NCBI GenBank assembly: GCA_964607865.1
Contig: CAZSLZ010000021.1
Location: 1-29,933, forward strand
DNA from: CAZSLZ01 sp964607865
GTDB lineage: Bacteria; Vulcanimicrobiota; JAJTBE01; CAZSLZ01
Length of the DNA stretch: 29,933 nt
Direction: 5' to 3'
The notes below the pieces were generated by a model. The model searched no databases, was not told where the DNA came from, and saw only the letters and a list, made by a program, of their open reading frames with translations. Below are positions 1 to 7,436 of the stretch, piece after piece. The stretch's first letter is position 1, and every line of letters begins with the position of its first letter. The position numbers were made by a program, and so were the translations under genes.

Positions 1-420
1 GTAGCGAGAGCCAGAGAGTTTGCAGAAAGATTGGACGCATCCATGGCAATTATTTTCAAACGCCGCCCCAAGCCCGACATTGCAGAAATTGTAGAACTGG
101 TTGGTGATGTTAAGGGAAAAACCGCAATAATGATCGATGATATGATTTCCACCGGAGGGACTCTGGTAATGGGCGCAAAACTTATAAAAGAACTTGGCGC
201 AAATGACATTTACGCCTGCGCCACCCATCCCATTCTTGCAAAAAATTGCGTTCAGATGATGAATGATTCCCCAATTAAAGAAGTGGCGGTAACCAACACA
301 ATACCCTTACCCAAAGATCAGGATCTGCGGAAATTTACAAAATTATCGGTAGCGCCCATGTTTGCTGAAACCATAAGAAGAAACTTTTTTAACCTGTCGG
401 TAAGCAAACTGTTTATTTAA
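1..420 (+). CDS. prs: Ribose-phosphate pyrophosphokinase, C-terminal part (5' truncated by window)
   Basis: Makes PRPP from ribose-5-phosphate and ATP, feeding nucleotide, histidine and tryptophan synthesis in the cytosol. The frame is open from base 1, so the gene starts outside the window; 139 C-terminal residues remain, of roughly 310 usual in the family. Visible landmarks are the start VARAREFAERLD, the KRRPKP segment, and the PRPP-binding loop IDDMISTGGT at about residues 45-54 of the fragment. The end is slightly longer than usual, with an NLSVSKLFI tail. It is followed by rplY and pth, a neighbourhood common in many bacterial phyla. A TTG at base 31 is only an internal codon. Confidence 0.95.
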   Translation, partial: VARAREFAERLDASMAIIFKRRPKPDIAEIVELVGDVKGKTAIMIDDMISTGGTLVMGAKLIKELGANDIYACATHPILAKNCVQMMNDSPIKEVAVTNTIPLPKDQDLRKFTKLSVAPMFAETIRRNFFNLSVSKLFI

Positions 421-434
421 TTTTAAAAAAACTG

Positions 435-466
435 TTGACATATCAGCGGGTTTATGATACTAATAT
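435..466 (+). promoter_or_regulatory. Probable sigma-70 promoter for rplY
   Basis: A perfect TTGACA at 435-440 is followed by an AT-rich segment (GATACTAATAT, 456-466) that can supply a -10 box. The best 4/6 match, GATACT, has a 15-base spacer and is not ideal. It lies just after the prs stop, so rplY-pth may have their own promoter in addition to read-through. Confidence 0.5.
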
Positions 467-531
467 TTTATCTGGGAAGAAATAACTTCATATTTATATA
501 AAGTATTAGGCTATCCGAAGGGAGAAAAACA

Positions 532-1194
532 ATGAAACAATTTAAGTTTAAAGTACAAAAGAGAGAAAAAACCGGAAAAGAACTTTGCAAAAAGTTGAGA
601 AAAGAAGGCAAGGTACCTGCAGTAATTTACGGAAAAGATTTCGAGAACATTCTGATTAAACTTGACGATCACAACATCAGAAAAGCTCTCACCACTGAGG
701 CGGGAACCCGTGTAATTCTTAACCTGGAAGTTGAAGATGAAAAAACTGAAATTACCACCATGGTTAACGAAGTTCAAAAAGATATCTACAAGAAAAATTA
801 TATACACATCGATTTCCAGAAAATTTCACTGGATGAAAAAGTCCAGACCAACGTACCCATTCGACTCACTGGTGAATCAATCGGTGTAAAAGGCGGAGGC
901 GTACTTGATCACCTGGTATGGAGCGTACCCGTGGAAGGCTATCCCCTGGACATCCCCGAAAAAATCGCTGTAGATGTTACAGACCTGGCCGAACACGACA
1001 GAAGAATCGCTTCAGAATTGGAGATTCCTGAAAACATCGAGCTTTTAATAGACCCCGATGAAGTTATTGCTGTGGTTCATCCGCCCAGAGTTATAAAACT
1101 GGAAACAGCCGTGGAAGGCGAAGAGGGCGCAGAGGGCGAAGTAGGCGCTGCTGCAGAGGGCGAAGAAGCTGAAGCTGAACCCGCAGCTGTTTAG
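532..1194 (+). CDS. rplY: 50S ribosomal protein L25/general stress protein Ctc
   Basis: Binds 5S rRNA in the large ribosomal subunit. The 220 residues match the long Ctc (TL5-like) form: an N-terminal L25 beta barrel (about 1-92, with the KVPAVIYGK segment) and a C-terminal beta domain (about 95-185, containing VPIRLTGES and the VDVTDLAEHD stretch). It ends in an acidic, low-complexity Glu/Gly/Ala tail (about 190-220). The ATG is preceded by GGGAGAAAAAC, a good ribosome binding site. The gap to pth is 12 bases, so the two are co-transcribed. In some bacteria Ctc is stress-induced; nothing here shows that directly. Confidence 0.95.
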   Translation: MKQFKFKVQKREKTGKELCKKLRKEGKVPAVIYGKDFENILIKLDDHNIRKALTTEAGTRVILNLEVEDEKTEITTMVNEVQKDIYKKNYIHIDFQKISLDEKVQTNVPIRLTGESIGVKGGGVLDHLVWSVPVEGYPLDIPEKIAVDVTDLAEHDRRIASELEIPENIELLIDPDEVIAVVHPPRVIKLETAVEGEEGAEGEVGAAAEGEEAEAEPAAV

Positions 1195-1206
1195 GAGAAT
1201 TCTTAA

Positions 1207-1842
1207 TTGAATAAAAAAATAATAGTGGGCCTGGGGAATCCCGGCGCCCGCTATTCCAAAACCCGACACAACCTGGGTTTTATGGTAATAGACGAGTTGG
1301 CAGGCCGGCTGGAAGCTGGCAGTTGGTCCAGAACCAACCGATCCAGAGTGGCTGCCACAGTCTTTCATAACTCCAGGGTAATTCTGGCCAAACCCCAGAC
1401 ATATATGAACCTTTCCGGCCAGGCAGTTCAATCGTTAATGACAACACATAAGATCCCCATCGGGGATCTTCTTGTTGTTGTTGATGACCTGGCATTGCCT
1501 TTCGGTAAAATCCGGTTCCGCCCCTCAGGCTCCCATGGCGGCCACAAAGGTTTGATTTCTATCATTGAAACACTGGGGAACAGAAACTTCCCCCGGCTGC
1601 GTATAGGCATCGGACACGCTCCTGATTATATGGACACCTCAGACTATGTTCTAGCCCGGTTCACCGAGTTTGAAAAAAAAGCCCTGCCCAGTCTTATTTC
1701 CGCTTGCGCCGATGGGGTTATAACTTTTTTAGAAAATGATATCAACCAGTCAATGAACGAGTTTAATAATACTGAAATAGAAATCCCATCAGTTATTCAA
1801 AACAAACCCAGAAGGGCAGACCAGCCCCAGGGCATGCTTTGA
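1207..1842 (+). CDS. pth: Peptidyl-tRNA hydrolase
   Basis: Cleaves the ester bond of peptidyl-tRNAs released from stalled ribosomes, recycling tRNA. The 211 residues include VGLGNPGARY at about 7-16, the catalytic His in TRHNLGF (about residue 21), KPQTYMNLSG (about 61-70) and the DDLALPFG segment with the conserved Asp. It starts with TTG at 1207. The AGGAG at 1193-1197 overlaps the rplY stop codon and sits at a good distance, which decides the start. The C-terminus is longer than in E. coli Pth by about 15 residues. It forms an operon with rplY. Confidence 0.96.
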   Translation: MNKKIIVGLGNPGARYSKTRHNLGFMVIDELAGRLEAGSWSRTNRSRVAATVFHNSRVILAKPQTYMNLSGQAVQSLMTTHKIPIGDLLVVVDDLALPFGKIRFRPSGSHGGHKGLISIIETLGNRNFPRLRIGIGHAPDYMDTSDYVLARFTEFEKKALPSLISACADGVITFLENDINQSMNEFNNTEIEIPSVIQNKPRRADQPQGML

Positions 1843-1855
1843 TTTTTCCTTCTTA

Positions 1856-2503
1856 TTACTGAAGAGAGCCAGCGTATTCTTTTTCCCATTTTCTATAGAT
1901 CTTCACAGCTTCCTCATCGGGCACATCATACCAGTGCCTGTAAACCTGCGCCACTGCCCTGAAGTTTGAGGGTGTTTCCAGAATTATTACCTCAGAAACC
2001 ATATCCTGAAGCTCGGACTTAACCCGGTTACTTGTAACAGGGGCCGCAACAATAATTTCTTCAGCTTTCAGGTTCCTGCAGGCAGCAATACTTGCACGCA
2101 TGGTAGAACCCATGGCAATTCCATCATCCACCAGAATTACCACCCGGCCTTTTATGTGGGGAAGAGTTTCACCATCTCTCAGAACCCTTATCCGCCTCTC
2201 AACTTCCTGCTTCTGTTCTGCAATAATCCTGTTAATTGTGCCCTTATCATAATAATGATAGGCATGAGGAAATATGAAAAAACTCCCATCTTCAACTACT
2301 GCCCCGAAACCAGCTTCAGGGTTATCGGGGTATGGTAGTTTTCTGGCTACCAGGATCGAAAAATCAGCATCCAGCTTTCTGGCGACTTCAAATCCCACTT
2401 CTACTCCCCCCCTGGGAATAGCCAGGACCAATGGTTGCCTGTCTTTGAATTTCATCAGTTTTTCAGCCAATTTCCGGCCCGCATCTTGCCTGTTTTCAAA
2501 CAT
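1856..2503 (-). CDS. COG1926-type phosphoribosyltransferase
   Basis: A type I PRTase fold protein of 215 residues. The PRPP loop VDDGIAMGSTMR is at about 125-136. The N-terminal AIPRGGVEVGFEVA (28-41), the ARKLPYPDNPEAGFGAV segment (53-69) and the C-terminal Y-DVPDEEAV segment are features of the COG1926 predicted phosphoribosyltransferases. Their substrate is not established, and some are fused to hydrolases. It faces pth, with the stop codons 13 bases apart and no clear terminator between them. The start ATG has a weak GGATGATG upstream. Assignment to the fold is secure; the substrate is unknown. Confidence 0.88.
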   Translation of the reverse strand: MFENRQDAGRKLAEKLMKFKDRQPLVLAIPRGGVEVGFEVARKLDADFSILVARKLPYPDNPEAGFGAVVEDGSFFIFPHAYHYYDKGTINRIIAEQKQEVERRIRVLRDGETLPHIKGRVVILVDDGIAMGSTMRASIAACRNLKAEEIIVAAPVTSNRVKSELQDMVSEVIILETPSNFRAVAQVYRHWYDVPDEEAVKIYRKWEKEYAGSLQ

Positions 2504-2662
2504 TCAGCATCATCCATTTCTTATATTCTGATTTATTTGCGCATATATATACCAACTGAAAAATTCCGAAGATCGTTTCCCTGGCACCAGAGTTGCAATA
2601 CCTGTGCTACTACCGGAAAAATTATTTAAAAATATTAAATTGTTAATAAAATGTTAAATACA

Positions 2663-2690
2663 TTGACAGGCAAGCTCACAGGGTTATAAA
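2663..2690 (+). promoter_or_regulatory. Strong sigma-70 type promoter
   Basis: TTGACA (2663-2668), a 16-base spacer, then TATAAA (2685-2690). No gene starts within 500 bases downstream, so it would drive a non-coding RNA or a long leader reaching the 3242 gene. Confidence 0.65.
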
Positions 2691-2851
2691 TATTTTACTA
2701 GTTTACTATAAAAGGCCCACTTAATTGCAACTAAAGAATAATTTGTAATATTTTCAATTTTTAAAGTTTTTATTTATTGGTTCTTTGCTTTTCATGCTGG
2801 TAATTATTCTTTCTTTTACAAGCTTGGCAACCTGCGAAAATATTTTTCAAC

Positions 2852-2880
2852 TTGACAATCACTGCCTGTTCTTTTATAAT
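2852..2880 (+). promoter_or_regulatory. Perfect-consensus sigma-70 promoter
   Basis: TTGACA (2852-2857), exactly 17 bases, then TATAAT (2875-2880): both hexamers and the spacing are ideal. Transcription should begin near 2887, about 355 bases upstream of the first possible gene at 3242. Confidence 0.85.
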
Positions 2881-2886
2881 AGCATC

Positions 2887-2990
2887 AGTTGAAAAATAAA
2901 TAAATTACCTCCTGGCCCCTCTTACAGACAAAATCTCTGCCGGGAGTCCTCATAAAACAAGTAGGTTCAAAACTAAATTTGAGCCTGGTA
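2887..2990 (+). ncRNA. Candidate small RNA or structured leader
   Basis: Downstream of the perfect promoter, the RNA can form an 8 bp stem between 2909-2916 and 2939-2946 (one G-U pair). A second, 9 bp stem with a 6-base loop forms between 2963-2971 and 2978-2986 (one G-U pair). The first stem includes ACCTCCT (2907-2913), which resembles the anti-Shine-Dalgarno end of 16S rRNA. There is no U-run after the second hairpin, so a 3' end is not defined. I do not recognise it as a known riboswitch class. Confidence 0.35.
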
Positions 2991-3241
2991 AGTACAAAAA
3001 GATACAACTTACTTCATACCACAAACTAATCTAACAGATACATTCATATAATTACAAATTCAAGTTGGTGATGGGTTAATGCTATTTATAAATATATTAA
3101 TTTTGCTATGAGTTAAAAACAACCAGGGTTATATGAATAATCCCCTTATCAACAATAGTTCAATCTGTTAATTTGCTATGTCATTATTTTATAGCAATCA
3201 GGTTTATTTAACTATTCCCAAAGAAAGGAAATGAGTATTTA

Positions 3242-3535
3242 ATGTATTTATTTCAAAAAAATAAGAAATCTGCTAAAAAAGAATTTAATTCCTACATTAC
3301 CCTTGTAAGAAGGAGGCCCAAGCTGAATATAACTTCCAGAGAAGCATTAAACAGCATTGTTAAAAGGAATAATATGATACTGTTTAACAACCATAAAACC
3401 TTTCTTACATTTATAAGCCGGGTCAGCAAGGCAGGCTTTCTCAAAAATGTATGCCCCGGACTGGATAACCAGTCAAGTGCCCATGCAATTAAAAATTCAG
3501 ATAAAATAGACCAGATGGATATGTTTAAACACTAA
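3242..3535 (+). CDS. Small basic hypothetical protein
   Basis: A 97-residue frame, Lys/Arg/Asn-rich, with no signal peptide, membrane segment or family motif I recognise. The ATG is preceded by AAAGGAAATG about 12 bases upstream, a usable but slightly distant ribosome binding site. It sits 47-56 bases upstream of the sigma factor gene in the same direction, so it is likely in the same transcript, read from the consensus promoter at 2852. No frame on the other strand competes. It could be a small regulator of the sigma factor, but nothing in its sequence resembles an anti-sigma domain. It may also be a chance frame. Confidence 0.5.
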   Translation: MYLFQKNKKSAKKEFNSYITLVRRRPKLNITSREALNSIVKRNNMILFNNHKTFLTFISRVSKAGFLKNVCPGLDNQSSAHAIKNSDKIDQMDMFKH

Positions 3536-3591
3536 TGCAAAAATTATTATTAAAGCATATCAGCAAATAATAATTTGAAAGGATGATTTTA

Positions 3592-4254
3592 ATGAAATCG
3601 GGAACCAAAAAGGAAAAACGTTTTGACGATGATAAGGCTATGGAATATATTGATTCATTATACAGAACTGCTTCGCGTTTATGCGCAGACGAACAGGAAG
3701 CTCAACGACTGCTTAAACACACCTACCTTAAAACTTTCAGGTATTCTCATCTGTTTAACAAGGAAAGTTCAGTTAAGGAATGTCTGTTTAAGACCCTGGT
3801 ACGAATTCACAGCAAAAAGAAAACCCATGATTCAGGCGGGGAAATACCCAGAAAACCTGAAGACTTCAGCATATACAACCGGCTGAAAGACGAATACGGC
3901 ATGGAAATAACCGAAACCGTGGGCGCCAGGCTTTTGTCCCGTTTCAAGGAATGTGAAATCAAAAAATGTATCGAAGATCTTCCTGATGACTACAAAATAC
4001 CCATTGTCCTGGCTGATATTGAAAGCCTGGGCTATTATGAAATTGCTTATATTCTTAACCTGCCTTTAAGCGCAGTCAGAGAGAAGCTGAAGAAAGGCAG
4101 AAAGCTCCTTCAGGGCAACCTGTGGTCTTATGTTGAAGAAAAACTCAGAAACGATCATATTGATAACCTTCTGAAAACCTTCACCCGTGACAAGGTAATA
4201 AGCGATTTTAACAGAAGTAAACAGGAACAGAAAGTATTGGTGGGTTGCAACTGA
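3592..4254 (+). CDS. ECF-like RNA polymerase sigma factor
   Basis: A probable sigma-70 family (RpoE/ECF-like) factor of 220 residues. A sigma-2-like helical region lies at about 18-75 (LYRTASRLCADEQEAQRLLKHTYLK). A diverged linker of ~45 residues follows, then a sigma-4 helix-turn-helix at about 124-175 (IEDLPDDYKIPIVLADIE, YYEIAYILNLPLSAVREKLKKG). About 45 extra residues follow sigma-4. An in-frame ATG at 3583 lies directly on the AAAGG box (3578-3582); the ATG at 3592, 9 bases beyond it, is the better start. No anti-sigma gene is adjacent. The next genes encode a histidine kinase and receivers, suggesting control by partner switching or phosphorylation, but that is inference. Confidence 0.82.
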   Translation: MKSGTKKEKRFDDDKAMEYIDSLYRTASRLCADEQEAQRLLKHTYLKTFRYSHLFNKESSVKECLFKTLVRIHSKKKTHDSGGEIPRKPEDFSIYNRLKDEYGMEITETVGARLLSRFKECEIKKCIEDLPDDYKIPIVLADIESLGYYEIAYILNLPLSAVREKLKKGRKLLQGNLWSYVEEKLRNDHIDNLLKTFTRDKVISDFNRSKQEQKVLVGCN

Positions 4255-4276
4255 CCCACAACTGAAAACTATGTAA

Positions 4277-4322
4277 AAACCAAATTACTGAAAAGGAAAT
4301 TTCCTTTTCAGTAATTTGGTTT
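4277..4322. terminator. 46 bp perfect palindrome between sigma factor and kinase genes
   Basis: Bases 4277-4299 are the exact reverse complement of 4300-4322, giving a 23 bp stem with only the minimal turn at GAAATTTC. It is too AT-rich and lacks a long U-run on either side (only TTT at 4320-4322). It may act as a weak bidirectional terminator or an mRNA processing and stabilising element that sets different expression of the sigma factor and the kinase operon. Confidence 0.6.
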
Positions 4323-4341
4323 ATGTAAATAACGAGGCAAT

Positions 4342-5859
4342 ATGGAAAAAATATCAGAAATAGATCAGAAATCATTAGACAGGCTTATCGAATCCAAAAC
4401 CATGCTGGAAACCATATTAGAAACCACTCATATGCTGGTAGCTTTTATGGATACAAACTTCAATTTTATAAAAGTCAACCGGGCTTACGCTCTGTCCGAT
4501 GGAAAAGACCCTGGTTATTATGTGGGCAGAAACCATTTTGACCTTTTCCCCCACGAGGAAAATAAGAAAATTTTCAGCCGGGTTATAAACGAAGGCAAAC
4601 CCCATTTTGCTTCAGGCAAGTCTTTTGCTTATGAGAAATCCCCTGAAAGGGGCACATCCTACTGGGACTGGAGCCTGGTTCCCATTAAGAATGAAGGGGG
4701 GAAGGTAACCAGCCTGGTTCTTACATTGCAGGATGTTTCAAAACATATACATACAAAATTTGAGTTAGAACAAAGCAAAACAAAATATAGAAACCTTATT
4801 GAAAACCTGAACGAAGGAATCTGGGCACTGGATGAAAACCAGAAGATTAAATATGTGAACCAGCAACTTTGTAATATGCTGGGTTATAAAAGAGAAGAAA
4901 TAATTGGAAAGAAGTGTTCTCTGTTTATAAGCCACGAGCTTAACAACAACTCTGAGATTACTCCCAGAATTTTCATCCGAAAAGACGGTTCAAAAATGTA
5001 TGCCAGGGTTAATTCTTCAAAGTTGGTCGAGGAATACAATGAAACCGGCATAATAGAGAGCATCACCGATATTACCGATAATATGAATTATGAAAACCAG
5101 TTGTTGGAGTTAAATAATAAACTTCAGAAGCAGAACAAAAAACTATTACAGGTGAATAAAGAACTGGATTCTTTTTCCCATTCGGTATCTCACGATCTGC
5201 GGGCCCCCTTACGGGCAATTGACGGTTTTTCCATGATTATCCAGGAAGAATTTATGGATCAGATGCCCCAGGAAGCCAATTACTATTTTGAAAAAATTCG
5301 AACCAATACTAGAAGAATGAGCCGCCTTATAAGCGATCTTCTAATTTTTTCCCGGTTGGGAAATAAAAAGATACAACCAAAGACAATAGAAATGCCCTCC
5401 CTGTTAAATGATATTCTCGCCGAACAAAAATTTCTATGTGACAACCGCAATATTAAATTCAATTTAAATTCCATCTTAAACATCCAAGCTGACCCGACAT
5501 TGATTCGCCAGGTTTTTGTTAATTTAATTTCAAATGCGGTTAAATTTACAAAAACCAGAAACCCGGCCGTAATTGAAATTGACAGTTGGCATGAAAACGG
5601 CCGGATGATTTATAGAATAACCGATAACGGCATAGGGTTCAACCCCCTGCATACCGATAAACTGTTCAAGGTATTCTCCCGGCTTCACAGCGAAAAGGAT
5701 TACCCCGGTACCGGTGTAGGGCTAGCCTTGGTTTATAGAATCATAAACAAACATGACGGCGCAATATGGGCCCAGGGCGAGCTTGAAAAAGGCGCCAGTT
5801 TTTATATATCTTTACCTGAAAAGTATCAAAAGGAAGAGGAGGCAATTTCGAGTGAATAA
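4342..5859 (+). CDS. PAS-PAS sensor histidine kinase
   Basis: A soluble sensor kinase of 505 residues, with no transmembrane segment. Order: PAS (about 20-135), PAS (about 145-245), a coiled linker (250-275), then the HisKA dimerisation domain with the phospho-His H284 in SHSVSHDLRAPLRAIDGF. The HATPase domain has an N box (NLISNAVKF, 394-402), a G1 box (DNGIGF, 428-433) and a G2 box (GTGVGLAL, 456-463). The H box and the KLFKVFSRLH segment resemble the phytochrome-like kinases that pair with Rcp1-type receivers. Such a receiver overlaps the 3' end of this gene. The ligand of the PAS domains is unknown. A GAGG lies before the ATG. Confidence 0.95.
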   Translation: MEKISEIDQKSLDRLIESKTMLETILETTHMLVAFMDTNFNFIKVNRAYALSDGKDPGYYVGRNHFDLFPHEENKKIFSRVINEGKPHFASGKSFAYEKSPERGTSYWDWSLVPIKNEGGKVTSLVLTLQDVSKHIHTKFELEQSKTKYRNLIENLNEGIWALDENQKIKYVNQQLCNMLGYKREEIIGKKCSLFISHELNNNSEITPRIFIRKDGSKMYARVNSSKLVEEYNETGIIESITDITDNMNYENQLLELNNKLQKQNKKLLQVNKELDSFSHSVSHDLRAPLRAIDGFSMIIQEEFMDQMPQEANYYFEKIRTNTRRMSRLISDLLIFSRLGNKKIQPKTIEMPSLLNDILAEQKFLCDNRNIKFNLNSILNIQADPTLIRQVFVNLISNAVKFTKTRNPAVIEIDSWHENGRMIYRITDNGIGFNPLHTDKLFKVFSRLHSEKDYPGTGVGLALVYRIINKHDGAIWAQGELEKGASFYISLPEKYQKEEEAISSE

Positions 5860-6304
5860 ATCTAACAAGCATATAGTAATAGTTGAAGACAACCCATACG
5901 ATAGAGAAATTATTAAACGAGCCTTGAAAAAGGCAAACATTTTTGATCATGCTTTATTTTTCGAGGATGGCCAGGAAGCCTGGAATTTCTTTTTCGAAAG
6001 GAATAAAACCAAAGACAGCGAATTATTTGATAGATTAAGAGCAATTGTCCTTGATCTTAACCTGCCTGTTATTTCCGGGTTCGAGCTTATGGAGAAATTG
6101 CGAAATCATAAATTAACCAAAGATATACCAATTGTAATTTTGAGTTCTTCGGATATGAAAACAGACATTAACCATAGTTATGAACTTGGCGCGAACAGTT
6201 ACGTAATTAAGAACATGGAAGCGGAAACCTTCAGGGATTCCATAGAAAAATTATTTCACTATTGGCTGTTATTGAACAAGCCCGCAGGAACAAATTTATG
6301 CTGA
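5852..6304 (+). CDS. Single-domain response regulator (Rcp1/CheY-like)
   Basis: A stand-alone receiver of 150 residues that should take phosphate from the kinase encoded just before. Key residues: acidic pair E12-D13, phospho-acceptor D68 in VLDLNLP, Ser98-100 and K120 in YVIKN. The frame stays open upstream to 5753, but the right start is GTG 5852, after AGGAGG at 5837-5842. The gene overlaps the kinase by 8 bases (translational coupling). The insertion between alpha-2 and beta-3 (about 45-62) and the LDLNLPVISGFE motif match the Rcp1 group. There is no output domain, so it must act through protein contacts, possibly on the receiver-PAS protein or the sigma factor. Confidence 0.93.
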   Translation: MNKSNKHIVIVEDNPYDREIIKRALKKANIFDHALFFEDGQEAWNFFFERNKTKDSELFDRLRAIVLDLNLPVISGFELMEKLRNHKLTKDIPIVILSSSDMKTDINHSYELGANSYVIKNMEAETFRDSIEKLFHYWLLLNKPAGTNLC

Positions 6305-6332
6305 TATTCTTGGTGCCAATGGAGGAAGAAAA

Positions 6333-7082
6333 GTGGATAGTGAAACCGACCTGAAAATTCTCATGTTGGAAGACATAAGTTTTGATTCAGAACTAATCGA
6401 ATGGAAATTAAAAAAAGAAAGTTTTAAATTCACCCTGAAACGTGTCGATAATAAAGGTTCATTCTTGAATGAACTAAGAGAATTCAAACCCGACATCATT
6501 CTTGCCGATTACAACCTGCCTGAGTTCAATGGAATCTCAGCCTTAAAATTTGCCAACGAAATTCACCCCGAAACCCCCTTTATATTTATTTCAGGTGTGG
6601 TGAACGAGGAGTTTGCCATTCAAGCCCTGAAACTGGGAGCCACAGACTATGTATTAAAAGACAACCTTGATTTACTTGCACCGGTTATAAGAAGAATTTT
6701 AAAACAGACCGAACAGAGAAATAAGTTATACCAGGCCGAAAGAAAATTGATTCAACTGGAAAATTACTGGAAAAACATGCTTGATTCATTCAGCCACCCT
6801 GTTTTTTTTACCGATGAAAACCAGAGCGTAAAATACATAAACAGATATTTTTGCAAATTGGTGGGACAAGACAACTCCAACCTTATTCACCGCGACTGTG
6901 CCCATATTAACGAAAAAATATTGAATCTTCAAGACAATCCCTGCACAGAAGCCCGTAGAAGCTTGAAAAGCATAAAGCAAACAGTTCGCATAAAGGATAA
7001 GCCCTATTTGCTTGTATCCGACCCCGGCCTGGATGAAAACAGAAAATACCTGGGCTGTATTGTCCATCTTCACCAGCAGTAA
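6333..7082 (+). CDS. Response regulator with receiver and PAS-like domain
   Basis: A 249-residue protein. The N-terminal receiver (about 7-125) has acidic E13-D14, phospho-acceptor D59 in IILADYNLPEFNG, Ser87 in FIFISG and K109 in YVLKD. A short coiled linker (about 126-142) leads to a PAS-like domain (about 143-245, PVFFTDENQSVKYINRYF). There is no kinase, GGDEF or DNA-binding output. It starts with GTG 6333, preceded by GGAGG at 6321-6325. It follows the Rcp1-like receiver by 28 bases and ends the signalling operon before a strong terminator. Probably an adaptor in the same phosphorelay. Confidence 0.9.
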   Translation: MDSETDLKILMLEDISFDSELIEWKLKKESFKFTLKRVDNKGSFLNELREFKPDIILADYNLPEFNGISALKFANEIHPETPFIFISGVVNEEFAIQALKLGATDYVLKDNLDLLAPVIRRILKQTEQRNKLYQAERKLIQLENYWKNMLDSFSHPVFFTDENQSVKYINRYFCKLVGQDNSNLIHRDCAHINEKILNLQDNPCTEARRSLKSIKQTVRIKDKPYLLVSDPGLDENRKYLGCIVHLHQQ

Positions 7083-7092
7083 TGTATAAACC

Positions 7093-7122
7093 AACGCCCG
7101 GAGTTGCAACTCCGGGTGTTTT
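7093..7122 (+). terminator. Intrinsic terminator of the signalling operon
   Basis: A 14 bp stem with perfect GC core (CCCGGAGTTG paired with CAACTCCGGG) followed by TTTT. It lies 10 bases after the receiver-PAS stop codon. Confidence 0.85.
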
Positions 7123-7436
7123 GTCATGTTAATGAAACTAATAAACCTTCAAATCTGTTTAAACTATGTGTATATGTATTTGTGATTTTCAATACCGATT
7201 CCGCCGGTCAATGTAATGGTTCAGGAAGGCAGATAGATTTTGTAATTCCTGATAAACTGGCATTAAGAAGTTCTGAAAAGCTGATTCAAGCTGAAGTTTT
7301 TCCAGTCGGTAGATATTGTTAAGAATTGATGATGTTTTTCGGGAATAATCATGCTTTACTGGAAAAAACTGAAAACGGTGGAATTGGGACAGAAAATATT
7401 TGCATTTATATACAAAACAGATTGGAGGCATAAGAA
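7123..7436. other. Intergenic region upstream of the baeRF gene
   Basis: About 310 bases, AT-rich, with no gene that I can support on either strand and no clear -35/-10 pair. It must hold the promoter of the 7437 gene because a terminator precedes it. A GGAGG is present at 7424-7428. Confidence 0.5.

Larger units (their letters stand above)
2504..3241. other. 738 bp AT-rich intergenic region with promoters and hairpins
   Basis: No convincing gene on either strand; short frames here are rich in rare stops and lack ribosome binding sites. It holds two plus-strand sigma-70 promoters (2663-2690 and 2852-2880) and two RNA hairpins just downstream of the second. There is also a loose direct repeat of TTAATTT(T)GCTATG at about 3097-3110 and 3168-3180. 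The region separates the phosphoribosyltransferase from the sigma-factor block, and probably contains a long leader or a small RNA. Confidence 0.6.

Noticed and set aside
2887..3060. Known riboswitch (c-di-GMP, SAM or cobalamin) in the long leader
   Set aside because: The conserved core motifs of these classes are not recognisable by eye; only generic hairpins are supported.
3096..3180. TTAATTT(T)GCTATG direct repeat as a possible CRISPR or iteron
   Set aside because: Only two imperfect copies about 70 bases apart in very AT-rich DNA.
7104..7431. Short frames on both strands in the gap before the baeRF gene
   Set aside because: No ribosome binding site, no family similarity, and they begin inside a terminator.
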